From Pseudomonas poae (GTDB lineage: Bacteria > Pseudomonadota > Gammaproteobacteria > Pseudomonadales > Pseudomonadaceae): DNA of 64,000 nt. How positions within the stretch are numbered: position 1 is the first letter of the stretch; every line of letters starts with the position of its first letter. Of this stretch, positions 9,336 to 19,299 are shown one piece after another. The position numbers and the translations under genes are program-made. Where the stretch lies: NCBI GenBank assembly GCA_004000515.1, contig CP034537.1, positions 1,984,001 through 2,048,000 of the forward strand, written 5' to 3'. Below the pieces are notes generated by a model. The model was not told the DNA's origin. It was given only the letters and a program-made list of their open reading frames with translations, and made no database searches.

Positions 9336-10625
9336 TTGTCACGCGTGTCCGCTTTACGCTTCAGCCATTTTCTCCCTTCGTTGCTGCTCTTGCTGGCCGG
9401 GCTCTCGGCTGCGTACGTCAAGGATCTCAACGTCTTCTTCACCTCACTGTTCAATGTGTTGCCGACCCTGGTGCTGTTGCTCGGCGGCTCGTACTGCGCG
9501 GTGTACCGCCGTCAGCGCGAACTGTTCCTGATGATCACCGTGTACATCGCCTATTTCCTGCTCGACACGCAAACCGACTATTACCGCGACAACGGCCGAG
9601 TGCGCGAAGACGCGGCGGTAGTGTTCCATCTGTGCTGCTTGCTGCTGCCGCTGCTGTTTAGCATCTACGGGATGTGGCAGGAAAAGACCCACCTGTTCCG
9701 TGACTTCGTCGCACGGTGCGCGGTGTTGTTTGCGGTAGGAAGCGTGGCGCTGGCCCTGGAGCAAAGTTATCCCCAGGCGTTGCTGAATTGGTTGGCAGAG
9801 ATCCGCTGGCCGGCGCTGCATGGCAGTTGGATGAGCCTGATCCAGTTGTCGTACCCGATGTTCCTGATCGGCTTCCTGACCCTGGCGGCGCAGTACTGGT
9901 ACCAGCCACGCCCACTGCACGCGGCACAACTGGTGGGGTTGCTGGGAATGTTCTGGATGCTGCCGCAAACTTTCATCCTGCCGTTTACCCTCAACATCAT
10001 GTGCAGCCAGGTGATGCTGATGATCGCGGCCGGCGTGGCCCACGAGGCATATCAAATGGCCTTCCGTGACGAACTGACTGGTTTGCCCGGGCGGCGTGCG
10101 CTGAACGAGCGCATGCAGCGACTGGGGCGCAACTACGTGCTGGCCATGACCGACGTGGACCACTTCAAGCGCTTCAACGACACCCATGGCCACGACGTCG
10201 GCGACCAAGTGCTGCGCCTGGTGGCAAGCAAGCTGTCCAAGGTCAACGGCGGCGGGCGCGCCTACCGCTATGGCGGCGAAGAGTTTGCGGTGGTGTTTGC
10301 CGGCAAGAGCCTGGATGAATGCATGCCGCACCTGGAGGAGATCCGCGAGATCATCGCCAATTACGACATCAAGCTACGTAACCCAGACCGCCCCCAGGAC
10401 GATCATCAGGGGCGTCAGCGCCGCGCGGGCAGCGGCGCGTCGAGTGTCTCTGTGACCGTCAGCATCGGCGTGGCCGAGCGCCAAGCTGAGCAGCGAACCC
10501 CCGAAGAAGTGCTCAAGTCCGCCGACCAAGCGCTGTACGCCGCCAAGGGCGCGGGACGTAACTGCGTGATTGCGGCGGGGCAAACCCGGCGTGGTGCGGT
10601 GCGTACGGAGAGTGCTGCTGGCTGA
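9336..10625 (+). CDS. Membrane-bound diguanylate cyclase (GGDEF)
   Basis: Predicted to make cyclic di-GMP. The N-terminal half (residues 1-240) is hydrophobic with about 6-7 membrane helices and no recognised sensor domain name. The C-terminal GGDEF domain carries RDELTGLPGRRALNER, the metal-binding TDVDHFKRFND and an intact YGGEEFAVVF active site. The product-inhibition I-site (RxxD) is absent: the place is occupied by NGGG. Start taken as TTG at 9336, with GGAG 9 bases upstream, because the longer frame begins with polar residues. The start is the least certain part. Confidence 0.82.
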   Translation: MSRVSALRFSHFLPSLLLLLAGLSAAYVKDLNVFFTSLFNVLPTLVLLLGGSYCAVYRRQRELFLMITVYIAYFLLDTQTDYYRDNGRVREDAAVVFHLCCLLLPLLFSIYGMWQEKTHLFRDFVARCAVLFAVGSVALALEQSYPQALLNWLAEIRWPALHGSWMSLIQLSYPMFLIGFLTLAAQYWYQPRPLHAAQLVGLLGMFWMLPQTFILPFTLNIMCSQVMLMIAAGVAHEAYQMAFRDELTGLPGRRALNERMQRLGRNYVLAMTDVDHFKRFNDTHGHDVGDQVLRLVASKLSKVNGGGRAYRYGGEEFAVVFAGKSLDECMPHLEEIREIIANYDIKLRNPDRPQDDHQGRQRRAGSGASSVSVTVSIGVAERQAEQRTPEEVLKSADQALYAAKGAGRNCVIAAGQTRRGAVRTESAAG

Positions 10626-10715
10626 GTAATGGCGCTGTATTCAGCAGCGCTACAGTGATTGTCCGGACTCGTTGCCGGCAGTAGGTTGAAACCATCTGCT
10701 GCCGGAGACATTGCC

Positions 10716-12485
10716 ATGCCTGACTACAAAGCTCCTCTGCGCGACATGCGCTTTCTGATCGACAACGTGTTTGATTTTCACGGCCATTACGCCGCCCTGG
10801 GCGCGACCGACGCCAGCCCGGACATGGTCAGTGCGATCCTCGAAGAAGGCGCCAAATTCTGCGAAAACGTGCTCGCACCGCTCAACCGCAGCGGTGATGA
10901 AGAAGGCTGTCACTTCGACAATGGCGTGGTGACCACGCCCAAGGGCTTCAAGGAAGCCTTCGCCCAGTATGTGGAAGGTGGCTGGCACGGCGTGGCAGCC
11001 GACCCGGCCTATGGTGGCCAGGGCTTGCCACAATCTCTGGGCCTGGTACTCAGCGAGATGATCGGTTCCAGCAACACTTCTTGGGGCATGTATCCAGGGC
11101 TTACCCACGGCGCCATGTCGGCGATCCACGCCCACGGCACCGCTGAGCAAAAAGATACGTTTCTGAGCAAACTCACCGCTGGCGAGTGGACCGGCACCAT
11201 GTGCCTCACCGAGGCCCATTGCGGCACTGACCTGGGCTTGATCAAGACCCGCGCCGTGCCCCAGGCGGACGGCAGTTATGCGGTTACTGGCAGCAAGATT
11301 TTCATCTCGGCCGGCGAGCACGACATGAGCGCCAATATCATCCATTTGGTGCTGGCCAAGCTGCCGGATGCACCGGCGGGCACCAAGGGCATTTCGCTGT
11401 TTATCGTGCCCAAGTTCCACGCCGATTCTGGCGAGCGCAATGCGGTGCACTGCGGCTCTATCGAGCACAAGATGGGCATCAAGGCCTCCGCGACCTGCGT
11501 GCTGAATTTTGATGGCGCCAAGGGCTTTCTCATTGGTGAGGCGAACAAAGGTCTCAACTGCATGTTCACCATGATGAACCATGCGCGCCTGGGCACGGGC
11601 ATGCAGGGTCTGTGCAACGGTGAGGCGAGCTTCCAGGGCGCGATCAAATACGCCAATGACCGCCTGCAGATGCGCTCGCTGACCGGCGCCAAAGCCCCAG
11701 ACAAAGCGGCTGACCCGATCATCGTGCACCCCGACGTGCGGCGTATGCTGCTGACCATGAAGGCCTTCAACGAGGGCAACCGCGCACTGACTTACTTCAC
11801 TGCGCAGTTGCTCGACACGGCGCATTTGAGCGGCGATGCCACCCAACGCCAGGACGCCGAAGACCTGCTGGCGTTCCTCACGCCCATCTGCAAAGCGTTC
11901 ATGACCGACACGGGCCTTGAGGTGACCAACCACGGCATGCAGATCTTCGGCGGCCACGGTTACATTCGTGAATGGGGCATGGAGCAGTTGGCACGTGATG
12001 CGCGGATTGCGCCGATCTATGAAGGCACCAACGGCATCCAGGCCCTCGACCTGCTGGGCCGCAAGGTGCTGGGCAGCCAGGGCAAACTGCTGCGCGGGTT
12101 TACCAAGATTGTGCATAAGTTCTGTGCCGCGAATGCCGAGCACGCACAGCTCAAGGCCTATGTGGCGCAACTCAATCAACTGAACCAGGAGTGGGGCGAG
12201 TTGACCACCAAAGTCGGCATGGCAGCGATGAAGAATCCCGATGAGGTGGGCGCCGCGGCGGTGGATTACTTGATGTACAGCGGTTATGTGGTGCTCGCCT
12301 ACCTGTGGCTGCGCATGGCAATCGCCGCCTTGGGGCATCAGGATGCTGATTTCGCCAAGGCCAAGCTGGCCACCTGCGACTTCTATTTCAAGCGCTTGCT
12401 GCCACGTACTGCTACGCACCGGGCTGCGGTGGAAGCGGGCAGCGAATGCCTGATGAGTCTGCCTGCGGAGGCATTTGCCCTCTAG
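10716..12485 (+). CDS. FadE-type acyl-CoA dehydrogenase (paralogue 2)
   Basis: 589 residues, starting [13 protein letters not shown] with GGAGA just upstream. It has the same architecture and motifs as the protein at 7325: MCLTEAHCGTDLG, the FAD-binding middle domain, and [17 protein letters not shown] with the catalytic region near residue 440. Sequence is close enough that the pair clearly arose by duplication. It has no obvious PsrA-like box of its own. Chain length preference cannot be read from sequence; the neighbouring PAO1 homologues split between long and medium chains. Confidence 0.9.
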   Translation: MPDYKAPLRDMRFLIDNVFDFHGHYAALGATDASPDMVSAILEEGAKFCENVLAPLNRSGDEEGCHFDNGVVTTPKGFKEAFAQYVEGGWHGVAADPAYGGQGLPQSLGLVLSEMIGSSNTSWGMYPGLTHGAMSAIHAHGTAEQKDTFLSKLTAGEWTGTMCLTEAHCGTDLGLIKTRAVPQADGSYAVTGSKIFISAGEHDMSANIIHLVLAKLPDAPAGTKGISLFIVPKFHADSGERNAVHCGSIEHKMGIKASATCVLNFDGAKGFLIGEANKGLNCMFTMMNHARLGTGMQGLCNGEASFQGAIKYANDRLQMRSLTGAKAPDKAADPIIVHPDVRRMLLTMKAFNEGNRALTYFTAQLLDTAHLSGDATQRQDAEDLLAFLTPICKAFMTDTGLEVTNHGMQIFGGHGYIREWGMEQLARDARIAPIYEGTNGIQALDLLGRKVLGSQGKLLRGFTKIVHKFCAANAEHAQLKAYVAQLNQLNQEWGELTTKVGMAAMKNPDEVGAAAVDYLMYSGYVVLAYLWLRMAIAALGHQDADFAKAKLATCDFYFKRLLPRTATHRAAVEAGSECLMSLPAEAFAL

Positions 12486-12608
12486 TGACCTAAAAATACC
12501 AATCAGTCACAAGTGGACCCTATGTGTCTGAAAAGTTGTTCGGGTACACTCGGAGCCTGTAAAACCGACCCTTATCGAATTACTTTTCACGTTCTCACGA
12601 GGTTTGCC

Positions 12609-14385
12609 ATGGCTGATTACAAAGCGCCGCTGCGTGATATGCGCTTCGTCCTCAATGAAGTGTTTGAGGTCGCCACGACTTGGGCCCAAATGCCGGCATT
12701 GGCAGACACCGTTGACGCCGAAACCGTAGAGGCCATCCTCGAAGAAGCCGGCAAGGTCACCGCCAAGTCCATCGCCCCGATCAGTCGCGCTGGCGATGAA
12801 CAGGGCTGCCGCTGGGAAGACACTGCCGTGTTTACCCCGCAGGGTTATCCACAGGCCTACAAAACCTACGCCGAAGGTGGCTGGGTAGGTGTAGGCGGCG
12901 ATCCGGTATTTGGCGGCATGGGCATGCCCAAGGCGGTCTCGGCCCAGGTCGAGGAGATGATCAACTCCTCAAGCCTGGCCTTTGGCCTGTACCCGATGCT
13001 GACATCCGGCGCGTGCGTGTCGATCAACACGCACGCCAGTGAAGCTCAAGGCCACGTACTTGCCGAAGATGTATTCCGGTGAGTGGGCCGGCTCCATGTG
13101 CCTGACCGAGGCGCATGCCGGGACTGACCTGGGGATTATTCGGACCAAGGCCGAGCCCCAGGCGGACGGCTCCTACACGATCAGCGGCACCAAGATCTTT
13201 ATCACCGGCGGTGAACACGACCTTACCGAAAACATCATCCACCTGGTGCTGGCCAAGCTGCCGGATGCACCGGCGGGTCCCAAGGGTATTTCGCTGTTCC
13301 TGGTGCCCAAGTTCATGGTCAATGCCGATGGCAGCCTGGGCGCGCGCAACTTGGTGAGCTGCGGCTCCATCGAACACAAGATGGGTATCCAGGCTTCGGC
13401 GACCTGTGTGATGAACTTCGATGGGGCGGTGGGCTACCTGGTGGGTGAGCCAAATCGTGGCCTGGCGGCGATGTTCACCATGATGAACTACGAGCGTCTG
13501 GGTGTGGGTATCCAGGGCTTGGCATCGGGTGAGCGGTCGTACCAGAACGCGATTGAATATGCGCGTGACCGTCTGCAAAGCCGCTCCCCGTTGGGTGCCC
13601 AGGCGAAGGACAAAGTCGCCGACCCGATCATCGTGCACCCGGACGTGCGCCGTATGCTGCTGACCATGAAAGCGGCCAACGAAGGTGGCCGTGCGTTCTC
13701 CACTTATGTGGCCACTCAACTGGATATCGCCAAGTTCAGCGACGATGCCGCCGCCCGTGAGCGTGCGGATAACCTGGTGGCGCTGCTGACGCCGGTGGCC
13801 AAGGCGTTCTTGAGCGACCTGGGGCTGGAAACCACTGTGCTTGGCCAGCAAGTGTTCGGCGGCCACGGTTACATTCGCGAGTGGGGCCAGGAACAACTGG
13901 TGCGTGACGTGCGCATCACCCAGATCTACGAAGGCACCAACGGCATCCAGGCGCTGGACCTGATGGGGCGCAAGATTGTTGGCAGTGGCGGTGCGTTCTA
14001 CACGCTGTTTGCCGATGAGATCCGTAGTTTCATTGCAGCGTCGGGTGCTGAACTGGCCGAGTTCACCAAACCGCTGGGTGCGGCGGTGGATAACCTGGAT
14101 GAACTGACCGCCTGGGTGCTGGACCGTGCCAAGACCAACCCGAATGAAATCGGCGCGGCTTCGGTGGAGTATCTGCATGCATTCGGATACATGGCCTACG
14201 CCTACATGTGGGCACGTATGGCCAAGGCGGCGTTGGGTAAAGAAGCCGAAGAAGACTTCTACGCCAGCAAGTTGGGCACTGCACGCTTCTACTTTGCGCG
14301 CCTGTTGCCACGTATTCACTCGCTGAGTGCGTCGGTAAAAGCCGGTAGCGAATCGCTGTTCTTGCTGGATGAAGCACTGTTTTAA
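12609..14385 (+). CDS. FadE-type acyl-CoA dehydrogenase (paralogue 3, frameshifted)
   Basis: Third copy of the 590-residue acyl-CoA dehydrogenase family. It starts [13 protein letters not shown] and carries MCLTEAHAGTDLG and IYEGTNGIQALDLMGRK. The frame breaks at about 13043. Two bases (AG) seem to be lost between HASE and LKATYLPKMYSGEWAG, so the expected protein is about 592 residues. In the FAD loop Ala replaces the Cys found in paralogues 1 and 2. The 5' gap of 123 bases could hold its own promoter. The stop is followed by a run of eight Gs. Confidence 0.88.
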
Positions 14386-14570
14386 GGGGGGGGAGGGCGT
14401 GTAAGCATTCTCTTACATGACGTGCTGCTATTCGTCCTCTATCGCCAAATTGGATCCACGGATAATCTACTTCACATGGACGTCGCGCAGGAAGCGCAAA
14501 GCAACAACACGGACACGTAGGATTCTGCCAGGACGGCGGAGTGAAATGGATGTCAGGGAAACAGTCTGCA

Positions 14571-14595
14571 AAGCCCCGCTTCGGCGGGGTTTTCT
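14571..14595. terminator. Rho-independent terminator between convergent genes
   Basis: AAGCCCCGC, TTCG tetraloop, GCGGGGTTTTC. The A-tract on one side and T-tract on the other allow it to serve both the acyl-CoA dehydrogenase transcript and the LysR gene ending at 14611. Confidence 0.85.
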
Positions 14596-14610
14596 TTGCC
14601 CGCGAAAAAG

Positions 14611-15510
14611 TCAGGCGTTGGCCAGCGGGGCATTCATCACGTCTTCCAGCAAGGTGCGCAGCAACGCCACCGTCGCCTGCTGACGCTGTACGTCGCGACA
14701 CACCAGGCCTACTTTCAGCGGCACCCTCGGTTCACTCAAAGGTTTCCACAGCAGAGCCTTGCTGTTGTGCTCATCCTGGGAACGCCCTGGCAGCACCGTC
14801 GCCAGCTTGGTGTGAGGCAGGCTGTCGAGAATCCCCACCATGGTATTGAGCTCCGCCTGTACTTGCGGGCGCCGCCCCAGGTTGGACAACTGTCCTTGCC
14901 AGATCTGCCTGACTTGAAACTCTTCCCCCAGTAGCAGCATCGGCAATTCGGCTGCTTGTTTCAGTGAGACTTTCTTGAATTCCCGCAGGGGATGGTCTTC
15001 TGGGATGACCACCTTCAACTCATCTTCGTACAGCAACACCCCGTGCAGCCCTGGCTGACGTGGCGGCAGGTAGCTGATACCGATATCCAGCGAGCCGTTA
15101 AGCAAGCGCCGTTCAATCTCAAGCCCCGTCAATTCATAGATCTGCACCACTAAATGCGGCTGAGCCTTGCGCACGCGCTCCAGCATTTGCGGGACAAGAC
15201 TGGTGTGCACCGTTTGCAGCACGCCGATGGCCAAGGTGCGCATGGCCTGGCCCTTGAAGTTACGCAGGGCTTCTACAGCTTGCTGCATGCCATCGATTAG
15301 CGGCAGGGCATGGTTGTACAACGTATGAGCCGCCAGCGTGGGCAGCAGGCGTTTGCTGCTGCGTTCGAACAGGCTGACGTCCAGGTTCTGCTCCAGCTGG
15401 CGAATCTGCTGTGACAGTGCGGGTTGTGAGATGGATAGACGCTCTGCGGCACGGCCGACGTGGCCTTCCTCATACACCGCGACGAAATAACGCAGTTGCT
15501 TGAAATCCAT
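14611..15510 (-). CDS. LysR-family regulator (CynR/CysB-like type)
   Basis: 299 residues with the LysR helix-turn-helix at 1-60 (MDFKQLRYFVAVYEEG, RAAERLSISQPALSQQIRQL) and a periplasmic-binding-like effector domain from about 90. It is transcribed away from the class III aminotransferase gene across a 208-base gap, the classical arrangement for a LysR protein and its target. The effector is unknown; an amino acid or keto acid would fit. Intact. Confidence 0.85.
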   Translation of the reverse strand: MDFKQLRYFVAVYEEGHVGRAAERLSISQPALSQQIRQLEQNLDVSLFERSSKRLLPTLAAHTLYNHALPLIDGMQQAVEALRNFKGQAMRTLAIGVLQTVHTSLVPQMLERVRKAQPHLVVQIYELTGLEIERRLLNGSLDIGISYLPPRQPGLHGVLLYEDELKVVIPEDHPLREFKKVSLKQAAELPMLLLGEEFQVRQIWQGQLSNLGRRPQVQAELNTMVGILDSLPHTKLATVLPGRSQDEHNSKALLWKPLSEPRVPLKVGLVCRDVQRQQATVALLRTLLEDVMNAPLANA

Positions 15511-15718
15511 AAGGCTTACTTATCGAAAAAGCTGGAAAATCGAAATGGCCGACGGCCCCGAGACGCCTAGTCTAGCGCCTATTCGCAGGGCTTACAGGGC
15601 CGGATCGGGCAATGAACAGCGTTTATCTTGATAGCGTTTACATAGGCAAGGCAAAAAACCTCAAGGCAGCCTCGGCCTGTCGCACCGACCAAGGTCCGGT
15701 TGCTATTGGAGGTGAGCT

Positions 15719-16987
15719 GTGAATCTGTTCAATATGCGCCGCCCGGCATCAAGCCTGGATGACCTGATTCTGGATGAGTCACGCGACGATGCATCGAGCG
15801 ACTCGCTGATGACCACAGTAACGCGGCCCGCTCAAGTCTTCGTACGCGGCCAGGGTTCCTGGTTATGGGACAGCGACGACCGTGCCTACCTGGATTTCAG
15901 CCAGGGCAACGCTGCCAACAGCCTCGGCCACAGCCCGCAGGTGTTGATCAAAGCCTTGACCGACCAGACTCATGCGCTGATCAACCCAGGCAACGGCCTG
16001 CATAACCGTGCCCAACTCAACCTCGCCGAGCGCCTGTGCCATCGCACCGGCAGCGATCAGGCCTACCTGCTCAACAGTGGTGCGGAAGCTGTTGAGGCGG
16101 CGATCAAGCTGGCGCGCAAATGGGGCCAACTGCATCGCGGTGGGGCCCACCGCATCATCAGCGCCAGCGCGGGTTGCCATGGCCGCAGTTTTGCTGCGAT
16201 GTCTGCGTCGGCGGGCGGTCCGCAAAATCGTTTTGAACCGCAATTGCCGGGCTTCAGCCACGTGCCCTTCAATGATCTGCCAGCCCTGCACGCCGCAGTC
16301 GATGCACAAACCGTCGCCATCCTGCTCGAGCCGATCCAGGGCGAAGCCGGCATTATCCCGGCGACCGAGCACTACCTCAAAGGTGTGGAACGGCTGTGCC
16401 GCGAGCTGGGCATCCTGCTGATCCTCGACGAAGTCCAAACCGGCGTTGGCCGTTGCGGCACCTTGCTTGCCGAACAGCACTACGGCATATGCGCCGACAT
16501 CATCACCCTCGGCAAAGGCCTCGGCGGCGGCGTGCCGCTGGCGGCGCTGCTGGCACGCGGCAAAGCCTGCTGTTTTGAAGTGGGCGAGCTGGAAGGTACC
16601 CACCACGGTAATGCGCTGATGGCGTCGGCCGGGCTGGCGGTGATCGATAGCGTCCTGGAGCACGGCTTTCTTGAGCATGTGCGTGAATCGGGCCTCTACC
16701 TGGCCGAAGGTCTCGCCCGTCTGGCGTACCGTTACGACCACGGCCAATTGCGCGGCCAAGGCCTGATGTGGGGCCTGACGTTGTCGGATGACTCTGCCGA
16801 TGCAGTGGTAAAAGCGGCGCTGCACGAAGGCCTTATCCTCAATGCCCCGCAACCCAACTGCCTGCGCTTCACACCGGCGCTGACGGTGAGCAAAAGCAAT
16901 ATCGACGAAATGCTCCTGCGCCTGGCGCGTGCCTTCTCTCGCGTGCGCACCGCACAACTGCAATGCCGCAAGGGCATTGCTGTTTAA
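15719..16987 (+). CDS. Class III PLP aminotransferase (acetylornithine/GABA-type)
   Basis: 422 residues from a GTG start at 15719 preceded by GGAGGTGA. Family features are YLLNSGAEAVEAAIKLAR (phosphate cup), ILDEVQTGVGRCG and ITLGKGLGGGVPL with the PLP lysine near residue 262. ILLEPIQGEAGI matches the omega-amino-acid branch. Substrate cannot be set by eye: acetylornithine, GABA, 5-aminovalerate or another omega-amine are possible. The divergent LysR gene is its likely regulator. A strong terminator follows. Confidence 0.85.
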   Translation: MNLFNMRRPASSLDDLILDESRDDASSDSLMTTVTRPAQVFVRGQGSWLWDSDDRAYLDFSQGNAANSLGHSPQVLIKALTDQTHALINPGNGLHNRAQLNLAERLCHRTGSDQAYLLNSGAEAVEAAIKLARKWGQLHRGGAHRIISASAGCHGRSFAAMSASAGGPQNRFEPQLPGFSHVPFNDLPALHAAVDAQTVAILLEPIQGEAGIIPATEHYLKGVERLCRELGILLILDEVQTGVGRCGTLLAEQHYGICADIITLGKGLGGGVPLAALLARGKACCFEVGELEGTHHGNALMASAGLAVIDSVLEHGFLEHVRESGLYLAEGLARLAYRYDHGQLRGQGLMWGLTLSDDSADAVVKAALHEGLILNAPQPNCLRFTPALTVSKSNIDEMLLRLARAFSRVRTAQLQCRKGIAV

Positions 16988-17022
16988 ACCAAATTTCCTG
17001 AACCGTCTCGCGGTCTACGCGG

Positions 17023-17061
17023 CGCCTCCGGCCTGATTCTTTTGGCTGGGGGCGTTTTTTT
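17023..17061 (+). terminator. Rho-independent terminator after the aminotransferase
   Basis: An 11-bp stem (CGCCTCCGGCC with GGCTGGGGGCG, two G-T wobbles), a 10-base loop and seven Ts. Confidence 0.85.
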
Positions 17062-17185
17062 GGGCGTGTCATTTTTGGATTGAAAATGTTGATTGAGCGT
17101 TTGCGAAAACAGTGGCTTTTTAGCGGGCGTCGGCAAGGACTGCCGGTGGGTGTGGAGCTTTGCGGCGTGCTCCATTTCTAATCTG

Positions 17186-17200
17186 TACCACTGGGTGGTA
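17186..17200. promoter_or_regulatory. Candidate autoregulatory operator of the toxin-antitoxin pair
   Basis: TACCAC-TGG-GTGGTA is a perfect 6-bp inverted repeat 22 bases upstream of the toxin ATG. HTH antitoxins of HigA type usually bind such palindromes over their own promoter. Confidence 0.55.
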
Positions 17201-17221
17201 TGTTTACTGGAAGGGATATCC

Positions 17222-17587
17222 ATGAAGCTCAGGTTGTTCAAGACCCGGAAATTTGCTGATGCAGCCAGCAAGGCCTGGATTTGTGATTCGCAATTAAGGG
17301 AGGCGTTTGGCCAATTGCTGAAGGGGCAGGCAGATAATCTGGGAGGAGGTGTTTGGAAAAAGCGCCTCAACCAGAATAGACATCGTTCCATCGTATTGGC
17401 TAAGGGCCGGCATTACTGGATATATCAATTGCTGTTCGCCAAGCAAGACCAAAGCAATATCAGTCAGAGCGAACTGATTTGGCTTCGGTCGGTGGCTACG
17501 ACTTATGAAAGTTTTAACGAAGAGCAGATTCAGCGGATGCTGGATCTCAGGGAGTTTGTGGAGATACATCATGACCAAGAAGTATAA
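17222..17587 (+). CDS. RelE/ParE-family toxin (HigB-like)
   Basis: 121 residues. The pattern FKTRKFADAASKAWI near the start and GGGVWKKRL near residue 43 are typical of the RelE-like toxins that cut mRNA on ribosomes. The GKSGG-like segment of close relatives is replaced by RSIVLAKGRHY. The ATG at 17222 is preceded by GGAAGGG. The 3' end overlaps the antitoxin ATG by 17 bases, giving toxin-first order as in higBA. Base composition is visibly more AT-rich than the flanking genes, which suggests acquisition. Confidence 0.75.
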   Translation: MKLRLFKTRKFADAASKAWICDSQLREAFGQLLKGQADNLGGGVWKKRLNQNRHRSIVLAKGRHYWIYQLLFAKQDQSNISQSELIWLRSVATTYESFNEEQIQRMLDLREFVEIHHDQEV

Positions 17588-17945
17588 AAGTGAGGTGTTT
17601 GAGTCCATTCACCATTCTGCTGAAGCGCTTTACGCTATCGGCGCCATCACTAAGACCACCCTTCGTGAATATGACGAAGCATGCTTATCCGCTGTGCCGG
17701 AACAAATCCCGGCAGGAAAAATTAAAGAACTACGCGAAAACAGCCACGTCAGCCAACCTGTTTTTGCCCGCTACCTGAACACCAGCGCCTCCACAGTGAA
17801 AAAGTGGGAATCCGGCGAGAAACGCCCCGGCGGCATGGCCCTCAAACTACTCAGCATCGTGAAAAGCATGGTTTGGAAATTCTGGCCTGACAGTGGCCCA
17901 ACGCCAGATTCCACTGAACCCTCACGAACGCCCAAGGTCGATTAG
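17571..17945 (+). CDS. XRE-type antitoxin (HigA-like)
   Basis: 124 residues from ATG 17571. The N-terminal 50 residues should contact the toxin. The helix-turn-helix at about 58-105 (KELRENSHVSQPVFARYLNT, STVKKWESGEKRPGG) binds DNA. The palindrome at 17186 is the natural candidate site, so the pair would repress itself. The C-terminal tail is proline-rich and probably disordered. A terminator follows six bases after the stop. Confidence 0.78.
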   Translation: MTKKYKSEVFESIHHSAEALYAIGAITKTTLREYDEACLSAVPEQIPAGKIKELRENSHVSQPVFARYLNTSASTVKKWESGEKRPGGMALKLLSIVKSMVWKFWPDSGPTPDSTEPSRTPKVD

Positions 17946-17950
17946 CTACA

Positions 17951-17973
17951 CGGCTCACACGAGCCGATTTTTT
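17951..17973 (+). terminator. Terminator of the toxin-antitoxin operon
   Basis: CGGCTC-ACAC-GAGCCG followed by ATTTTTT: a perfect 6-bp stem and a T run. Confidence 0.8.
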
Positions 17974-17985
17974 GGAGCTGATCCC

Positions 17986-18144
17986 ATGGATTTCATTCGT
18001 ATCATCATCGCCATTCTGTTGCCGCCACTGGGTGTGTTCCTGCAAGTGGGCTTCGCCGGCGCGTTCTGGCTGAATATCCTGCTGACTCTGTGCGGCTACA
18101 TCCCTGGCATCGTGCACGCGGTGTACATCATCGCCAAGCGCTAA
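17986..18144 (+). CDS. Pmp3/YqaE-family small membrane protein
   Basis: 52 residues with two membrane helices ([18 protein letters not shown] and [20 protein letters not shown]). This is the Pmp3 signature that links to salt and membrane-potential stress in other organisms. The ATG has GGAG upstream. Its last 17 bases overlap the end of pqqE on the other strand. Confidence 0.85.
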   Translation: MDFIRIIIAILLPPLGVFLQVGFAGAFWLNILLTLCGYIPGIVHAVYIIAKR

Positions 18145-19299
18145 GGTGGTCAGCCTTTGCAATGAGCCGTGAATTGCGCTCGTTGCGAAAGGCCAACTGC
18201 TCGATGGTCTGGGTGGCGTGTTCGGCTTCTTCCCGCGCTTGAAGGATGATGCCGTGCTGCTCGGACTTGCTGCACACCGGGTCGGCATTGCTTGCATCCC
18301 CCGTCAGCATGAACGCTTGGCAACGGCATCCGCCGAAGTCCTTTTCCTTTCATCGCATGAACGGCACGGCTCGGGCATCCAGTCGTAGCCGCGAAAGCGG
18401 TTGAAGCCAAACGAGTCGTACCAGATGTGCTGCATGCTGTGGTCGCGCACGTTGGGAAATTGCACCGGCATCTGTCGGGCGCCATGACAGGGCAGGGCGG
18501 TGCCGTCCGGTGTGACCGTCAGAAAGATACTGCCCCAGCCGTTCATGCAGGCTTTTGGGCGCTCTTCGTAGTAGTCCGGGGTGACGAAGATCAGCTTGCA
18601 CGGGTGGCCTTCGGCTTCGAGCTTGGCGCGGTATTCATTGGTGATGCGTTCGGCGCGCACCAGTTGCTCTTTGGTCGGCAATAACCCCACGCGATTGAGC
18701 TGCGCCCAGCCGTAGAACTGGCAGGTGGCGAGCTCGACAAAGTCCGCCTCCAATGCAATACACAACTCGATGATGCGGTCGATCTTGTCGATGTTGTGCC
18801 GATGGGTCACGAAGTTCAGCACCATCGGATAGCCATGAGCTTTCACTGCACGGGCCATTTCCAACTTTTGCGCAAAGGCTTTTTTCGAGCCGGCCAGCAG
18901 GTTGTTCACCTGTTCGTCGCTGGCCTGGAAGCTGATCTGGATGTGATCCAGGCCGGCCTTCTTGAAGTCGCTGATTTTCTGTTCGGTCAGGCCGATGCCG
19001 GAGGTGATCAGGTTGGTATAGAACCCCAGCTTGCGGGCCTCGGCGATCAGTTCGGCAAGGTCTTGGCGCACTAAAGGTTCGCCGCCGGAAAAGCCCAACT
19101 GCGCGGCGCCCATTTCCCTCGCCTCGCGGAAAACCCTGAACCACTGCTCGGTGCTCAGCTCTTTACCTTGCTCGGCAAAATCCAGCGGATTGGAGCAATA
19201 CGGGCACTGCAGCGGGCAGCGATAGGTCAGCTCGGCCAGCAGCCACAGCGGCAGACCGATAGCGGGTTTCTCAGGCAAGGGTAATCCAGTGCTCTGCAC
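18128..19299 (-). CDS. pqqE: PqqA peptide cyclase PqqE (frameshifted near 3' end)
   Basis: Radical-SAM enzyme that joins the Glu and Tyr side chains of PqqA. The SAM cluster motif [11 protein letters not shown] is near residue 24, and the SPASM-domain cysteines follow near the C-terminus. One A is missing at about 18349 (AAA for AAAA) between CRSCDE and the expected [11 protein letters not shown]; corrected length is 390 residues. Start chosen as GTG 19299 ([12 protein letters not shown]) because GGAGG lies 6 bases upstream; this overlaps pqqD by 29 bases. Last gene of the pqq cluster here; no pqqM/pqqH follows. Confidence 0.92.

Noticed and set aside
10650..12419. 589-codon open frame antisense to acyl-CoA dehydrogenase 2
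   Set aside because: Shadow; similar antisense frames occur opposite the other two paralogues because the coding strands are alike.
17505..17945. Longer antitoxin starting at 17505
   Set aside because: The ATG at 17571 gives the family-like MTKKYKSEVFE start and the short overlap with the toxin; the upstream extension is in the toxin coding frame region.
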